Source of the DNA: Lachnospiraceae bacterium | GTDB lineage: Bacteria > Bacillota > Clostridia > Lachnospirales > Bianqueaceae | Direction: 5' to 3' | Assembly (NCBI GenBank): GCA_022794035.1 | Contig: JAAWDX010000009.1 | Location: forward strand, 39,859 to 103,858 | DNA length: 64,000 bases | Shown: one piece after another, positions 7,973 through 16,892 of the stretch | How the letters are laid out: every line of letters starts with the position of its first letter | How positions within the stretch are numbered: the first letter of the stretch is position 1 | The notes under the pieces: model-generated | What the model saw: the letters and a program-made list of their open reading frames with translations, nothing else | Database searches by the model: none | Told to the model about the DNA's origin: nothing | Position numbers and translations under genes: made by a program

Positions 7973-9070
7973 ATGAAACTAGGAATCGTAGGACTTCCCA
8001 ATGTTGGAAAAAGTACCTTATTTAATTGTTTGACAAAAGCAGGAGCGGCGGCTGCCGCTAATTATCCGTTTTGTACGATTGACCCCAATGTTGGCATGGC
8101 GGCTGTGCCGGATGAAAGATTGAATGTACTCACGAAGATGTACCAGTCAGAGAAAACAACACCGGCGATTATTGAATTTGTCGACATTGCCGGACTGGTG
8201 CGCGGAGCCAGTAAGGGAGAAGGACTTGGAAACCAGTTTTTATCACATATTCGTGAAGTCGACGCAATTGTGCATGTCGTGCGCTGTTTTGAGGATGACG
8301 ATATTATTCATGTCGATGGCTCCGTAGATCCGCTGCGGGATATTGAAACAATCAATTTAGAGCTCATTTTCTCTGATCTTGAAATGCTGGAGCGGCGTAA
8401 GGCTAAAGTGGCGAAACAGGCAAAGGGAGATAAAAGCTTGCTGCAAGAGCTGAACCTAATTGAAAAGGTGAAGGAAGCGCTGGAGCAGGGAGTCCGCGCT
8501 AAAAACATAGAGCTGGAGGAAGAAGAAAAAGCACTTTTAGACAGCTTCCAGCTGCTTAGTGCTAAACCGGTGATTTATGCAGCGAATGTCCTGGAGGATG
8601 ATCTGGCGGATGACGGCGCTTCTAATGCCAATGTAGAAAAGGTACGCATTCATGCACGGGAGCAGGGCGAAGAGGTATTTGTAGTATGTGCCAAGATCGA
8701 GGAAGAGATCTCCTCTCTTGATGAGGAGGAAAAACAGCTCTTTTTAGAAGAACTGGGAATCAGCAGGTCAGGGCTGGATCGGTTGATCGTTGCCAGCTAC
8801 CGGCTCTTGGGGTTGATTAGCTATCTGACAGCAGGGCCGACAGAAAGCCGTGCATGGACAATTGAGCGGGGGACGCTTGCGCCGCAGGCGGCTGGAAAGA
8901 TTCATTCAGATTTTGAGCGCGGGTTTATTCGCGCCGAAGTTGTGGCTTATGAGGATCTGATTGCCTGTGGATCCTATACAGCGGCAAAGGAAAAAGGATT
9001 GGTGCGTTCAGAAGGAAAGGAATATGAAGTAAAAGACGGAGATGTCGTATTGTTCCGTTTTAATGTTTGA
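7973..9070 (+). CDS. ychF: Ribosome-binding ATPase YchF (Obg family)
   Basis: YchF (OLA1 family) is a universally conserved Obg-type P-loop protein that prefers ATP and associates with ribosomes. The 365-aa length is standard. Visible motifs are GLPNVGKST (7-15), the DIAGLVRGASKGEGLGNQFL switch II region, the altered G4 (AANV, not NKxD) that explains ATP preference, and the C-terminal TGS-like domain with FERGFIRAEVV and DGDVVLFRFNV. AGGAAAGGG lies about 11 bases before the ATG. prfC follows 21 bases downstream. Confidence 0.96.
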   Translation: MKLGIVGLPNVGKSTLFNCLTKAGAAAAANYPFCTIDPNVGMAAVPDERLNVLTKMYQSEKTTPAIIEFVDIAGLVRGASKGEGLGNQFLSHIREVDAIVHVVRCFEDDDIIHVDGSVDPLRDIETINLELIFSDLEMLERRKAKVAKQAKGDKSLLQELNLIEKVKEALEQGVRAKNIELEEEEKALLDSFQLLSAKPVIYAANVLEDDLADDGASNANVEKVRIHAREQGEEVFVVCAKIEEEISSLDEEEKQLFLEELGISRSGLDRLIVASYRLLGLISYLTAGPTESRAWTIERGTLAPQAAGKIHSDFERGFIRAEVVAYEDLIACGSYTAAKEKGLVRSEGKEYEVKDGDVVLFRFNV

Positions 9071-9091
9071 TAGTGGAGGAAAACTAAGTTC

Positions 9092-10702
9092 ATGGCAGAG
9101 TTGGTTTCTAAAAAAGACAGGGAAGAGATTGAAAAAAGAAGGACGTTTGCAATCATCTCCCATCCGGATGCCGGCAAGACGACACTGACAGAAAAGCTGC
9201 TGCTGTATGGAGGCGCTATCGCAGAAGCCGGAATGGTAAAGGGTAAAAAGAATATGCGCCATGCGGTGTCCGACTGGATGGAGATTGAAAAGCAGCGTGG
9301 TATTTCGGTGACTTCCTCTGTTATGCAGTTTAGATATGAGGGCTATTGTATCAATATTTTGGATACGCCGGGTCATCAGGATTTCTCAGAGGATACGTAT
9401 CGGACGCTGATGGCGGCAGATTCGGCCGTGATGGTGATTGACGGCTCCAAAGGCGTTGAGGCGCAGACGAGGAAGCTTTTTAAGGTTTGTCGTATGCGCG
9501 GCATCCCGATTTTTACCTTTATCAATAAGATGGACCGGGAGGCAAAGGACAGCTTCGATTTGATGGCAGACATCGAAGGAGAGCTAGGAATTGAAACCTG
9601 CCCTGTGAACTGGCCTATTGGATCAGGAAAAGGATTCCAAGGGGTTTATGATAGGCAAAGAGGCGAGCTCATTCAGTTTATGAATGCGGAAGGAGCTGGA
9701 AACGGCAATAAGGAAGTGCAGGCGATTCAGCTGAGTCTGGACGATCCGGACCTGAAGGCGCATATTGGAGAAGCCGCATTGGAAAAGCTGCTAGAAGAGC
9801 TGGAATTACTGGATGGGGCTGGTCATGAGCTGGATATGGACATGGTGAACCGCGGTGAATTATCACCGGTATTTTTCGGTTCTGCGCTAACCAATTTTGG
9901 TGTAGAGCCCTTTTTGAGGGATTTTTTGCAGATGACAACTTCGCCCCTGCCGCGAACCAGTAAGGATGGCGTTGTAGATCCATTTGATTCTCATTTTTCA
10001 GGTTTTGTGTTTAAAATCCAGGCCAATATGAATAAAGCCCATCGTGACCGCGTTGCTTTTATGAGAATTTGTTCTGGCACCTTTGAAAAGGGAATGGAAG
10101 TCTTTCATGTACAAGAAGGAAAGAAGATCAAAATATCTCAGCCCACGCAGCTGATGGCGCAGGATCGTTCTATTGTGGATAAAGCTTGGGCAGGGGATAT
10201 TATCAGCGTGTTCGATCCGGGAATCTTTGCCATCGGAGATACACTCTGTGATGCTAGACAGATTGTGGAATATCAGGGAATTCCCACCTTTGCCCCTGAG
10301 CATTTTTGCCGCTTGCGGCAGGTGGACACATTAAAGCGCAAGCAATTTATTAAAGGGACAACGCAAATTGCACAGGAAGGTGCTATCCAGATCTTCCAGG
10401 AGCCGGGCAAGGGCATGGAGGAGGTCATTGTCGGGGTAGTGGGAACACTGCAGTTTGATGTTTTGAAATATCGGCTCAATCATGAATATAATATCGAGAT
10501 CCGAATGGAGATGCTGCCTTATGAGCATATTCGCTGGATTGAAAATAAGGAGCTGGATCCGCAGACCTTAACGCTGACATCAGACACTAAGATCGTGCAG
10601 GATTTAAAAGGAAATTATTTGCTTTTGTTCGCAAATGAATGGAATATTGACTGGGCCTATCAGCATAATGACGATTTGAAATTATTGGAGTTTAATAAAT
10701 AA
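9092..10702 (+). CDS. prfC: Peptide chain release factor 3
   Basis: RF3 is the GTPase that ejects RF1/RF2 from the ribosome after peptide release. The 536-aa product has SHPDAGKTTL (about 23-32), RGISVTSSVMQF, DTPGHQDFSEDTYRTL, INKMDRE, and the RF3-specific C-terminal part with QFDVLKYRL and WIENKELDP. GGAGG lies before the ATG. It sits between ychF and glnS with short gaps, so the three are probably cotranscribed. prfC is missing from many Firmicutes; here it accompanies prfA further along. Confidence 0.96.
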   Translation: MAELVSKKDREEIEKRRTFAIISHPDAGKTTLTEKLLLYGGAIAEAGMVKGKKNMRHAVSDWMEIEKQRGISVTSSVMQFRYEGYCINILDTPGHQDFSEDTYRTLMAADSAVMVIDGSKGVEAQTRKLFKVCRMRGIPIFTFINKMDREAKDSFDLMADIEGELGIETCPVNWPIGSGKGFQGVYDRQRGELIQFMNAEGAGNGNKEVQAIQLSLDDPDLKAHIGEAALEKLLEELELLDGAGHELDMDMVNRGELSPVFFGSALTNFGVEPFLRDFLQMTTSPLPRTSKDGVVDPFDSHFSGFVFKIQANMNKAHRDRVAFMRICSGTFEKGMEVFHVQEGKKIKISQPTQLMAQDRSIVDKAWAGDIISVFDPGIFAIGDTLCDARQIVEYQGIPTFAPEHFCRLRQVDTLKRKQFIKGTTQIAQEGAIQIFQEPGKGMEEVIVGVVGTLQFDVLKYRLNHEYNIEIRMEMLPYEHIRWIENKELDPQTLTLTSDTKIVQDLKGNYLLLFANEWNIDWAYQHNDDLKLLEFNK

Positions 10703-10719
10703 TTGAAATGGAGATTACG

Positions 10720-12393
10720 ATGAGCGAAGAAATAAGAAGAGAATTACCGGAAGCAGAAAATTTCATTGAACGTGAAATCAACAGCGATTTGGAAAAGGGG
10801 ATTAACACAGAGGTCTATACGCGGTTTCCGCCCGAGCCAAACGGATATATGCATATTGGACATATTAAAGCAATCTGTGTGGATTTTGGCACGGCGGAGA
10901 AATATGGGGGGAAGTGCAATCTGCGCTTTGATGATACCAATCCTTCTAAAGAAGAAACCGAGTATGTGGAAGGCATTATGGATGATATCCGCTGGATGGG
11001 ATTTCAGTGGGATAAAATGTTTTATGCTTCCGAATACTATGATCAGCTGTATGAGTTTGCAGTGAGGCTGATTAAAAAGGGTGTGGCATATGTGGATGAT
11101 CTTTCGCAGGAGGAGATGCGTGAATATCGCGGAACTCTGACAGAGCCAGGCAAGAACAGCCCCTATCGCGACCGCAGCGTGGAGGAAAATCTGGATCTCT
11201 TTACGCGTATGAAAAATGGAGAATTTAAAGAAGGCGAGAAGGTTCTGCGGGCTAAAATCGATATGGCATCGCCGAATATCAACATGAGAGATCCGGCGAT
11301 GTACCGAATTACGTATGCACATCATCATCGGACGGGAAATAAGTGGTGTATTTATCCGATGTATGATTTTGCACATCCGCTTTCTGATGCACTGGAGGGG
11401 ATTACTTATTCTCTGTGCAGCTTTGAGTTTGAAGATCATCGTCCGCTTTACAACTGGTTTATTGAACAGGTGGGAGGATTTGATCATCCTCCGCGTCAGA
11501 TTGAATTTTCGCGCATGGAAATTACAAATGTAGTAACCAGTAAGCGAAAGCTGCGGGCGCTTGTGGAAGGCGGGATTGTAGAAGGATGGGATGATCCGCG
11601 GATGCCTACGCTGGCAGGCCTGCGTAAGAGAGGCTTTACGCCCAGCTCTATTAAGAACTTTATTACAAGTACGGGAGTTTCTAAATCCCGCGGATCGACA
11701 ATTGATTATCAGTATTTGGAATACTGTATTCGTGACGATCTGAAGCTGGATAACAAGCGGATTATGGCGGTGCTGGACCCCATCAAGGTAGTGGTGACCA
11801 ATTATCCGGAGGGGCAGATTGAATATTTTACGGTGGATAATAATCCGGAAAACCCAGAGCTTGGAACGCGCGAGGTTCCTTTTAGCCGTGAGCTTTATAT
11901 TGAACGCAGTGATTTTATGGAGGAACCGGAGAAAAAGTTTTTCCGGATGTCTCCCGGACGTGAAGTACGCTTGATGGGAGCCTATTTCGTCACCTGTGAA
12001 GAAGTGATTAAGGATGCTGACGGAAATGTTACGGAGATTCATTGTGTGTATGATCCGCAGACCAAGGGCGGCAACGCGCCGGATGGACGGAAGGTAAAGG
12101 GAACCATTCATTGGGTGAGTGCAGAAAAAGGGGTGCCGGCAACAGTGCGGCTTTATGAGCATCTTTTCCAGTATGATGAAGAGCAGGAGGATTATGTGCC
12201 TAATCCAGATTCTATTCAGATTATGGAACAGGCTGTGATTGAGCCCTCTATTTTAGAGGAAGAGCTGGGACAGAGATTTCAGTTTGTCCGTAACGGCTAT
12301 TTCATTACAGATCCTTCAGATTCTAAGCCGGGACATCTGGTTGTCAATCGAATTGTGGCACTTAAAAGCTCCTATAAGCCGCAGAACGCATAG
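10720..12393 (+). CDS. glnS: Glutaminyl-tRNA synthetase
   Basis: Charges tRNA-Gln directly with glutamine. The 557-aa class I synthetase has PPEPNGYMHIGHIKAI (HIGH at 45-48), RFDDTNP, the GlnRS-type GTVYSLCSFEFEDHRP-like segment (here GITYSLCSFEFEDHRP), the KMSKS-equivalent VTSKRKL, and EGWDDPRMPTLAGLRKRG, followed by the beta-barrel anticodon domain. The second of two close ATGs is taken as the start because TGGAG lies six bases before it. Most Firmicutes lack GlnRS and use Glu-tRNA-Gln amidotransferase; presence here fits the clostridial lineages that gained it by transfer. Confidence 0.96.
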   Translation: MSEEIRRELPEAENFIEREINSDLEKGINTEVYTRFPPEPNGYMHIGHIKAICVDFGTAEKYGGKCNLRFDDTNPSKEETEYVEGIMDDIRWMGFQWDKMFYASEYYDQLYEFAVRLIKKGVAYVDDLSQEEMREYRGTLTEPGKNSPYRDRSVEENLDLFTRMKNGEFKEGEKVLRAKIDMASPNINMRDPAMYRITYAHHHRTGNKWCIYPMYDFAHPLSDALEGITYSLCSFEFEDHRPLYNWFIEQVGGFDHPPRQIEFSRMEITNVVTSKRKLRALVEGGIVEGWDDPRMPTLAGLRKRGFTPSSIKNFITSTGVSKSRGSTIDYQYLEYCIRDDLKLDNKRIMAVLDPIKVVVTNYPEGQIEYFTVDNNPENPELGTREVPFSRELYIERSDFMEEPEKKFFRMSPGREVRLMGAYFVTCEEVIKDADGNVTEIHCVYDPQTKGGNAPDGRKVKGTIHWVSAEKGVPATVRLYEHLFQYDEEQEDYVPNPDSIQIMEQAVIEPSILEEELGQRFQFVRNGYFITDPSDSKPGHLVVNRIVALKSSYKPQNA

Positions 12394-12454
12394 AAGAGTT
12401 GATCGGGAGAAAGGAAGCAGGAAGCTAATGTAACGCTTCGGAATGGAGATGAGT

Positions 12455-13516
12455 ATGAGTCAGGCAGGGAAAATGAGCGGAAAGAAACATGCGCTCAGTC
12501 TTGCATTCTTAATCGTTTTGATCATAGGCACCTTTGCGTTTCTGTTAAAAGATATTGGCATAAAGGGATTGATCAAGGCGGTTGAACAGGCGGATACGGG
12601 ATATATGCTGCTGGCCTTTATGATGCTGCTGCTATATCTGGCTGCAGAAGGAGAGGCGATTCGCTCTATCACAAAATCCTTAGGCTATCCGGTTAAACGG
12701 CGGAGAGGCTTTGTGTATGCTTGTACAGATTTTTATTTTAGCGCCATTACGCCCTCAGCCACAGGCGGTCAGCCTGTATGCCTGTATTATATGAGTAAAG
12801 ATCATATACCGGTGTCGGTTTCTGGGCTAGCGATGCTGCTGCATACCGTTGTGTATAAATTGATTCTCTTGCTATTAGGCATCTGGGCTCTTATGGCAAA
12901 ATGGTCATTTTTTGCAGAAGGAAACTGGACGGTGAAGCTTTTATTTGTCGTAGGGTTTATTATCAATGTGATTGTGATCATTGTCTGCCTGCTGGCGATG
13001 TTTTCTCAGAAAGTGATTCACAAAATTGCGATGGGAATCATTCATTTGGGAGTAAAGCTTCACATGGTTAAAAAACCAGAGGAGACCATTCAGCGGCTTA
13101 CAAAATCGTTAAAAGAATATGAAACGGGAGCAGAGTACATTCGTTCACACTGGTTTTTAGTAGCTAGGGTTTTAGTGATCACTTTTGTTCAGCGCATTGC
13201 TATGTTTTCGATCTCCTATTGGATTTATAAGGCGATGGGAGGACAAAAATATAATTTATATGATATGATGGCATTGCAGACGCTGATTGCTATGGCGATT
13301 GATTCCTTGCCCCTTCCTGGAGGAATCGGGGCTACGGAGGGTATATTTACAATGCTGTACCGAGCGATTTACGGAGCCAGTTTGATTCCCGCACTGATTT
13401 TGACACGGGGCATTAATTATTATTGCGGGCTGATTGTGAGCAGTACGGCAGTGATCATCACGCAGTCCCGCATTGTAAAGCAAGAAAAAATAAAGCAATT
13501 AAAAGAGCAGAAATAA
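12455..13516 (+). CDS. Flippase-like integral membrane protein (lysylphosphatidylglycerol synthase TM region / UPF0104)
   Basis: A 353-aa protein with about eight hydrophobic segments in the layout of the membrane half of MprF, without the catalytic synthase domain. Family features seen are YACTDFYFSAITPSATGGQP (about 90-110) and the C-terminal DSLPLPGGIGATEGIF. Stand-alone relatives are annotated as YbhN-like and presumed to move lipids or lipid-linked groups; the substrate is not predictable. Three in-frame ATGs lie within 12 bases; the third has TGGAG at the best distance. A bidirectional terminator follows. Confidence 0.8.
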   Translation: MSQAGKMSGKKHALSLAFLIVLIIGTFAFLLKDIGIKGLIKAVEQADTGYMLLAFMMLLLYLAAEGEAIRSITKSLGYPVKRRRGFVYACTDFYFSAITPSATGGQPVCLYYMSKDHIPVSVSGLAMLLHTVVYKLILLLLGIWALMAKWSFFAEGNWTVKLLFVVGFIINVIVIIVCLLAMFSQKVIHKIAMGIIHLGVKLHMVKKPEETIQRLTKSLKEYETGAEYIRSHWFLVARVLVITFVQRIAMFSISYWIYKAMGGQKYNLYDMMALQTLIAMAIDSLPLPGGIGATEGIFTMLYRAIYGASLIPALILTRGINYYCGLIVSSTAVIITQSRIVKQEKIKQLKEQK

Positions 13517-13518
13517 AA

Positions 13519-13556
13519 AAATCCGGCAGCTAGTGAAGTGATTGGCTGTCGGATTT
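13519..13556. terminator. Bidirectional terminator between flippase-like gene and fucosidase
   Basis: ATCCGGCAGC pairs with GCTGTCGGAT (one G-U) around a 14-nt loop, with an A run before and a T run after; it separates two converging genes. Confidence 0.8.
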
Positions 13557-13567
13557 TCATATATAGA

Positions 13568-14908
13568 TTAAAAAACTTGTATACAGCGAAGCTGTACCTG
13601 ATCGCGCGCGCCGGTAATCAGGAGCGTTAAATTTTTCGCCTTTACCGGCTTAGATAAACAGCAAATTTTTTTGTGACCAATTGTTGTACCGCGATAGATG
13701 ACAGTATCGATTCCCTGATCAGTCAAAATACGAAGCTGAAAGCTCTCGGTGCGCTGCCCTTGAGCGATGTCTTCCATCAGCGTTATATAATGAAATTCAT
13801 ACTCGTGTGGGAATTCCAGATGCCACATTGCCTGCGTGTCACTCAGTCTTTCATAGCTGGAAATTGCCAGAGGAGCTAAGTCATGAGAAAAGGCAGTTTG
13901 AATTTGAGAGCCGAGCTCCTGCAGGCGCACAACATCCTCTTCTGCAAAAAGCCCTGAAGGCATGGGCGGAATGTTTAAATTAAAGCAGGTATTGCCGCCC
14001 ACAGTGTGAAGATAGGTCTGAAAAAGGCGGTCCAAAGAATGGGGCTGCTCCTCCGGATGATAAAACCAGCCGGGACGGATCGACATATCAACCTCTGCCG
14101 GACAAAATACAAGTCCTTTGGAATACAAAATATTCGATAAGGAGCCAATATCAGGATCCGGATTATACATATGGCGTAAGCTTCCGCTTAAAGGACCGGG
14201 GCCGCTTTGGATGGGGCTGCGGTGACAAAGCTCAGAAGGCACCACCGCCCACTCCGCATAGCGTGCGTTGCCGGCTTCATTGCCGCACCAGCGCACATCG
14301 GGGCCATAGTCATTGAAAATGACGGCCTGAGGCTGATACTGACGGATAAGAGCGATATAGCGATCAAAATCGTATTCCTGCTTTTTTCCATTAGGGCCTT
14401 CGCCGCAGGCATTATCAAACCACACGCAGAAAATATCGCCGTATTGTGTGAGCAGCTCAGTAAGCTGGTTGCAATAATAATCGTTATAAGCGGGGCTGCC
14501 GTAAAGCTTTGAGTTCCGGTCCCAAGGAGAAAGATAAAACCCAAATTTTAAGCCGGCACGCCGGCAAGCATCGGAGGCTTCCCTTACGACGTCTTTTTGG
14601 CAAGGACTGTTTTTTACACTGTGCTCAGTATAGGCAGAAGGCCAGAGGCAAAAGCCATCATGATGCTTAGCCGTTAAAATGAGTCCCTTCATGCCAGCGC
14701 TTTGGATGGCACGTACCCATTGATCACAATCGAGCTCGGTTGGGTTAAAAAGAGCAGGGTCTTCCTGGCCGGTGCCCCATTCTAAGCCAGTGTAGGTGTT
14801 AGGACTGAAGTGCACAAAAGCGTAAAATTCAGTATCGAACCAGCGCAGCTGATTTTCAGTGGGGTGTACAGAGGCCGCCTCTTTAAGAAAGGTTTTAAAA
14901 TCCTGCAT
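13568..14908 (-). CDS. Alpha-L-fucosidase, GH29, cytoplasmic
   Basis: GH29 enzymes release L-fucose from host glycans with retention of configuration. The 446-aa product has the family core: FVHFSPNTYTG (31-41), LTAKHHDGFCLWPS (about 78-91), FGFYLSPWDRNS, and VWFDNACGEG with the likely nucleophile Asp165. There is no signal peptide, so it should act on imported short oligosaccharides. No transporter or fucose pathway gene is adjacent. AGGAG precedes the ATG. It is divergent from the ygiQ-like gene and the two promoters share a palindromic -35 region. Confidence 0.9.
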   Translation of the reverse strand: MQDFKTFLKEAASVHPTENQLRWFDTEFYAFVHFSPNTYTGLEWGTGQEDPALFNPTELDCDQWVRAIQSAGMKGLILTAKHHDGFCLWPSAYTEHSVKNSPCQKDVVREASDACRRAGLKFGFYLSPWDRNSKLYGSPAYNDYYCNQLTELLTQYGDIFCVWFDNACGEGPNGKKQEYDFDRYIALIRQYQPQAVIFNDYGPDVRWCGNEAGNARYAEWAVVPSELCHRSPIQSGPGPLSGSLRHMYNPDPDIGSLSNILYSKGLVFCPAEVDMSIRPGWFYHPEEQPHSLDRLFQTYLHTVGGNTCFNLNIPPMPSGLFAEEDVVRLQELGSQIQTAFSHDLAPLAISSYERLSDTQAMWHLEFPHEYEFHYITLMEDIAQGQRTESFQLRILTDQGIDTVIYRGTTIGHKKICCLSKPVKAKNLTLLITGARDQVQLRCIQVF

Positions 14909-14934
14909 ACATAATCTCCTAAAGTTTTTATTTT

Positions 14935-14964
14935 ATCTTACTGCAATGGCATAGGGGATGTCAA
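14935..14964 (-). promoter_or_regulatory. Candidate promoter of the fucosidase gene
   Basis: On the minus strand TTGACA (14964 to 14959) is followed by an 18-bp spacer and TAAGAT (14940 to 14935). Its -35 is one half of a palindrome whose other half is the -35 of the opposing promoter. Confidence 0.55.
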
Positions 14965-14993
14965 TTGACATTATGAAAAAAGGCGACTATAAT
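14965..14993 (+). promoter_or_regulatory. Consensus sigma-A promoter of the ygiQ-like gene
   Basis: TTGACA, 17 bp, TATAAT: a perfect consensus promoter. The ATGTCAATTGACAT palindrome at 14958-14971 joins it back to back to the fucosidase promoter. Confidence 0.88.
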
Positions 14994-15026
14994 CATAAAG
15001 ACGCATTTTATAAAGGAGTGTAGCGG

Positions 15027-16892
15027 ATGAGAAGTGATTTTATTCCCACGCAGCCGGAGGATCTGGATGGTCCGCTGGATTATATTTTAATAACGGGAGA
15101 TTCTTACGTGGATCATCCGAGCTTTGGCACGGCGCTGATTGGTCGGTATTTGCAAAAGCTAGGCTATAGCTGCGGAATTATCGCACAGCCTGAGTATCAT
15201 ACCACAGCAGATTTTATGCGCTTAGGGCGTCCTGTGCTAGGATTTATGATTGCCGCAGGCAACATGGACAGTATGGTCAGCAATTATACGGTGTCTAAAA
15301 AGCGCCGCCGTCAGGACTATTATGCGCCAAACAAGGAGCCAGGACATAGACCCGATAGAGCGACAATTGTATACTGCAATCGTGTGCGAGAAGCTTTTCC
15401 ACATGTGCCCATTATTATTGCGGGCGTGGAGGCTAGCCTAAGGCGGTTTGCGCATTATGATTATTGGGAAGATAAGGTGCGTCGTTCTATGCTGGTGGAT
15501 GCAGGTGCGGATATGCTGATATACGGTATGGCAGAGCGGGCGACAAAGGAAGTATGCGCACGGATGCGGGCAGGAGAGAGGCTTTCTGAGATACGAGGCG
15601 TGCCGGGAACCTGTTATATGACGGATGAGCTTCCGGAGCATGTAACGGAGATCGCTTCTTATGAAGAAGTAGCATCAGATAAAAAAATCTATGCAGAGTG
15701 CTTTGCAATGCAATATTTAGAGCAGGATCCGATTCGGGGGAAAAGTCTGGGACAGCGTCACGGAGATAAATATGTCATAGTAGAAAAGCCGGCGATGCCG
15801 CTAAACCGGCAGGAGCTGGACGAGCTTGCAAAACTGAAATTTATGCGGACATGGCACCCGGATTATGATGAGGTTGGCGGTATTGCAGCAGCTGCAGAGG
15901 TCAAATTCTCTATCACGGCCAACCGCGGCTGCTTTGGAGAATGCGCCTTTTGTGCATTGGCTTTTCATCAGGGCAAGATTGTACAGTCACGTTCTGTAGA
16001 ATCCATCGTGGAGGAGGCCAAAGAGCTGATAAAGCTGCCGGATTTTAAAGGCTATATTCATGATATTGGCGGACCAACGGCTAATTTTATGCGGCCGGCA
16101 TGCGATAAGCAGCTGACGCAGGGAAGCTGCCGAGGAAAACGGTGCTTATCGCCAAAGCCGTGCCCTAATTTAAAGGTGGATCACAGAGAATATTTACAGG
16201 CACTGGAGGCCGTGCGTAAGCTGCCGGGCGTTAAAAAGGTATTTGTGCGTTCAGGCGTGCGCTTTGATTATGCGCTATTGGATCCCTCTGATCGATTTAT
16301 TTGGGAGCTATGTCGAAATCATGTCAGCGGCCAGCTGCGGGTAGCACCGGAGCATATTGCACCGGCAGTGCTGAATTTGATGGGAAAGCCGGAATGTCAG
16401 GTGTTTTCTGCGTTTGAAGACCGGTTTAAACAAGTAAATGAAAAACTGGGCAAGGATCAGTACATGGTTTCATATTTTATGTCCAGTCATCCTGGAAGTA
16501 CTTTAAAAGAAGCGGTCCTTTTGGCTGAATACATGCGGGATCATCACATCCATCCAGAGCAGGTGCAGGATTTTTACCCAACGCCGGGAACTAGAGCGAC
16601 AACTATGTATTATACTGGTTATGATCCTATGACAATGAAAAAGGTATATGTACCTAAAACCTATGAAGAGAAGGCTATGCAGCGGGCGCTACTGCAATAC
16701 CGAAATCCGCAGAACCACGAGCTCGTAAGAAAGGCGCTGCGGATAGCGCACCGAGAGGACCTTATTGGTCTAGGTCCCAAGTGCTTAGTGCCGCCTGACG
16801 GCAGGAAAGCAGAAAGAAAAGAAAAAGGGATTCGAGAGGAAAGAAAAGTTAAACATACACCGCGTTATGCGAAGAGAAAGGGAAAACGATGA
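15027..16892 (+). CDS. YgiQ-family radical SAM protein
   Basis: A 621-aa protein with the N-terminal YgiQ domain (LDYILITGDSYVDHPSFGTALIGR), a B12-binding-like segment, and a radical SAM core in which GCFGECAFCAL supplies Cys302, Cys306 and Cys309 for the 4Fe-4S cluster. The C-terminal YgiQ part includes VAPEHIAPAVLNLMGKP and QDFYPTPGTRATTMYYTGYDP. The family is widespread; its reaction is not established. The last 35 residues are very basic. AAGGAG precedes the ATG, and the gene overlaps the next by four bases (ATGA). Confidence 0.9.
   Translation: MRSDFIPTQPEDLDGPLDYILITGDSYVDHPSFGTALIGRYLQKLGYSCGIIAQPEYHTTADFMRLGRPVLGFMIAAGNMDSMVSNYTVSKKRRRQDYYAPNKEPGHRPDRATIVYCNRVREAFPHVPIIIAGVEASLRRFAHYDYWEDKVRRSMLVDAGADMLIYGMAERATKEVCARMRAGERLSEIRGVPGTCYMTDELPEHVTEIASYEEVASDKKIYAECFAMQYLEQDPIRGKSLGQRHGDKYVIVEKPAMPLNRQELDELAKLKFMRTWHPDYDEVGGIAAAAEVKFSITANRGCFGECAFCALAFHQGKIVQSRSVESIVEEAKELIKLPDFKGYIHDIGGPTANFMRPACDKQLTQGSCRGKRCLSPKPCPNLKVDHREYLQALEAVRKLPGVKKVFVRSGVRFDYALLDPSDRFIWELCRNHVSGQLRVAPEHIAPAVLNLMGKPECQVFSAFEDRFKQVNEKLGKDQYMVSYFMSSHPGSTLKEAVLLAEYMRDHHIHPEQVQDFYPTPGTRATTMYYTGYDPMTMKKVYVPKTYEEKAMQRALLQYRNPQNHELVRKALRIAHREDLIGLGPKCLVPPDGRKAERKEKGIREERKVKHTPRYAKRKGKR

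Noticed and set aside
10744..12162. 472-codon reading frame antisense to glnS
   Set aside because: It lies wholly opposite a strongly conserved synthetase, has no family resemblance, and is explained by glnS codon use.
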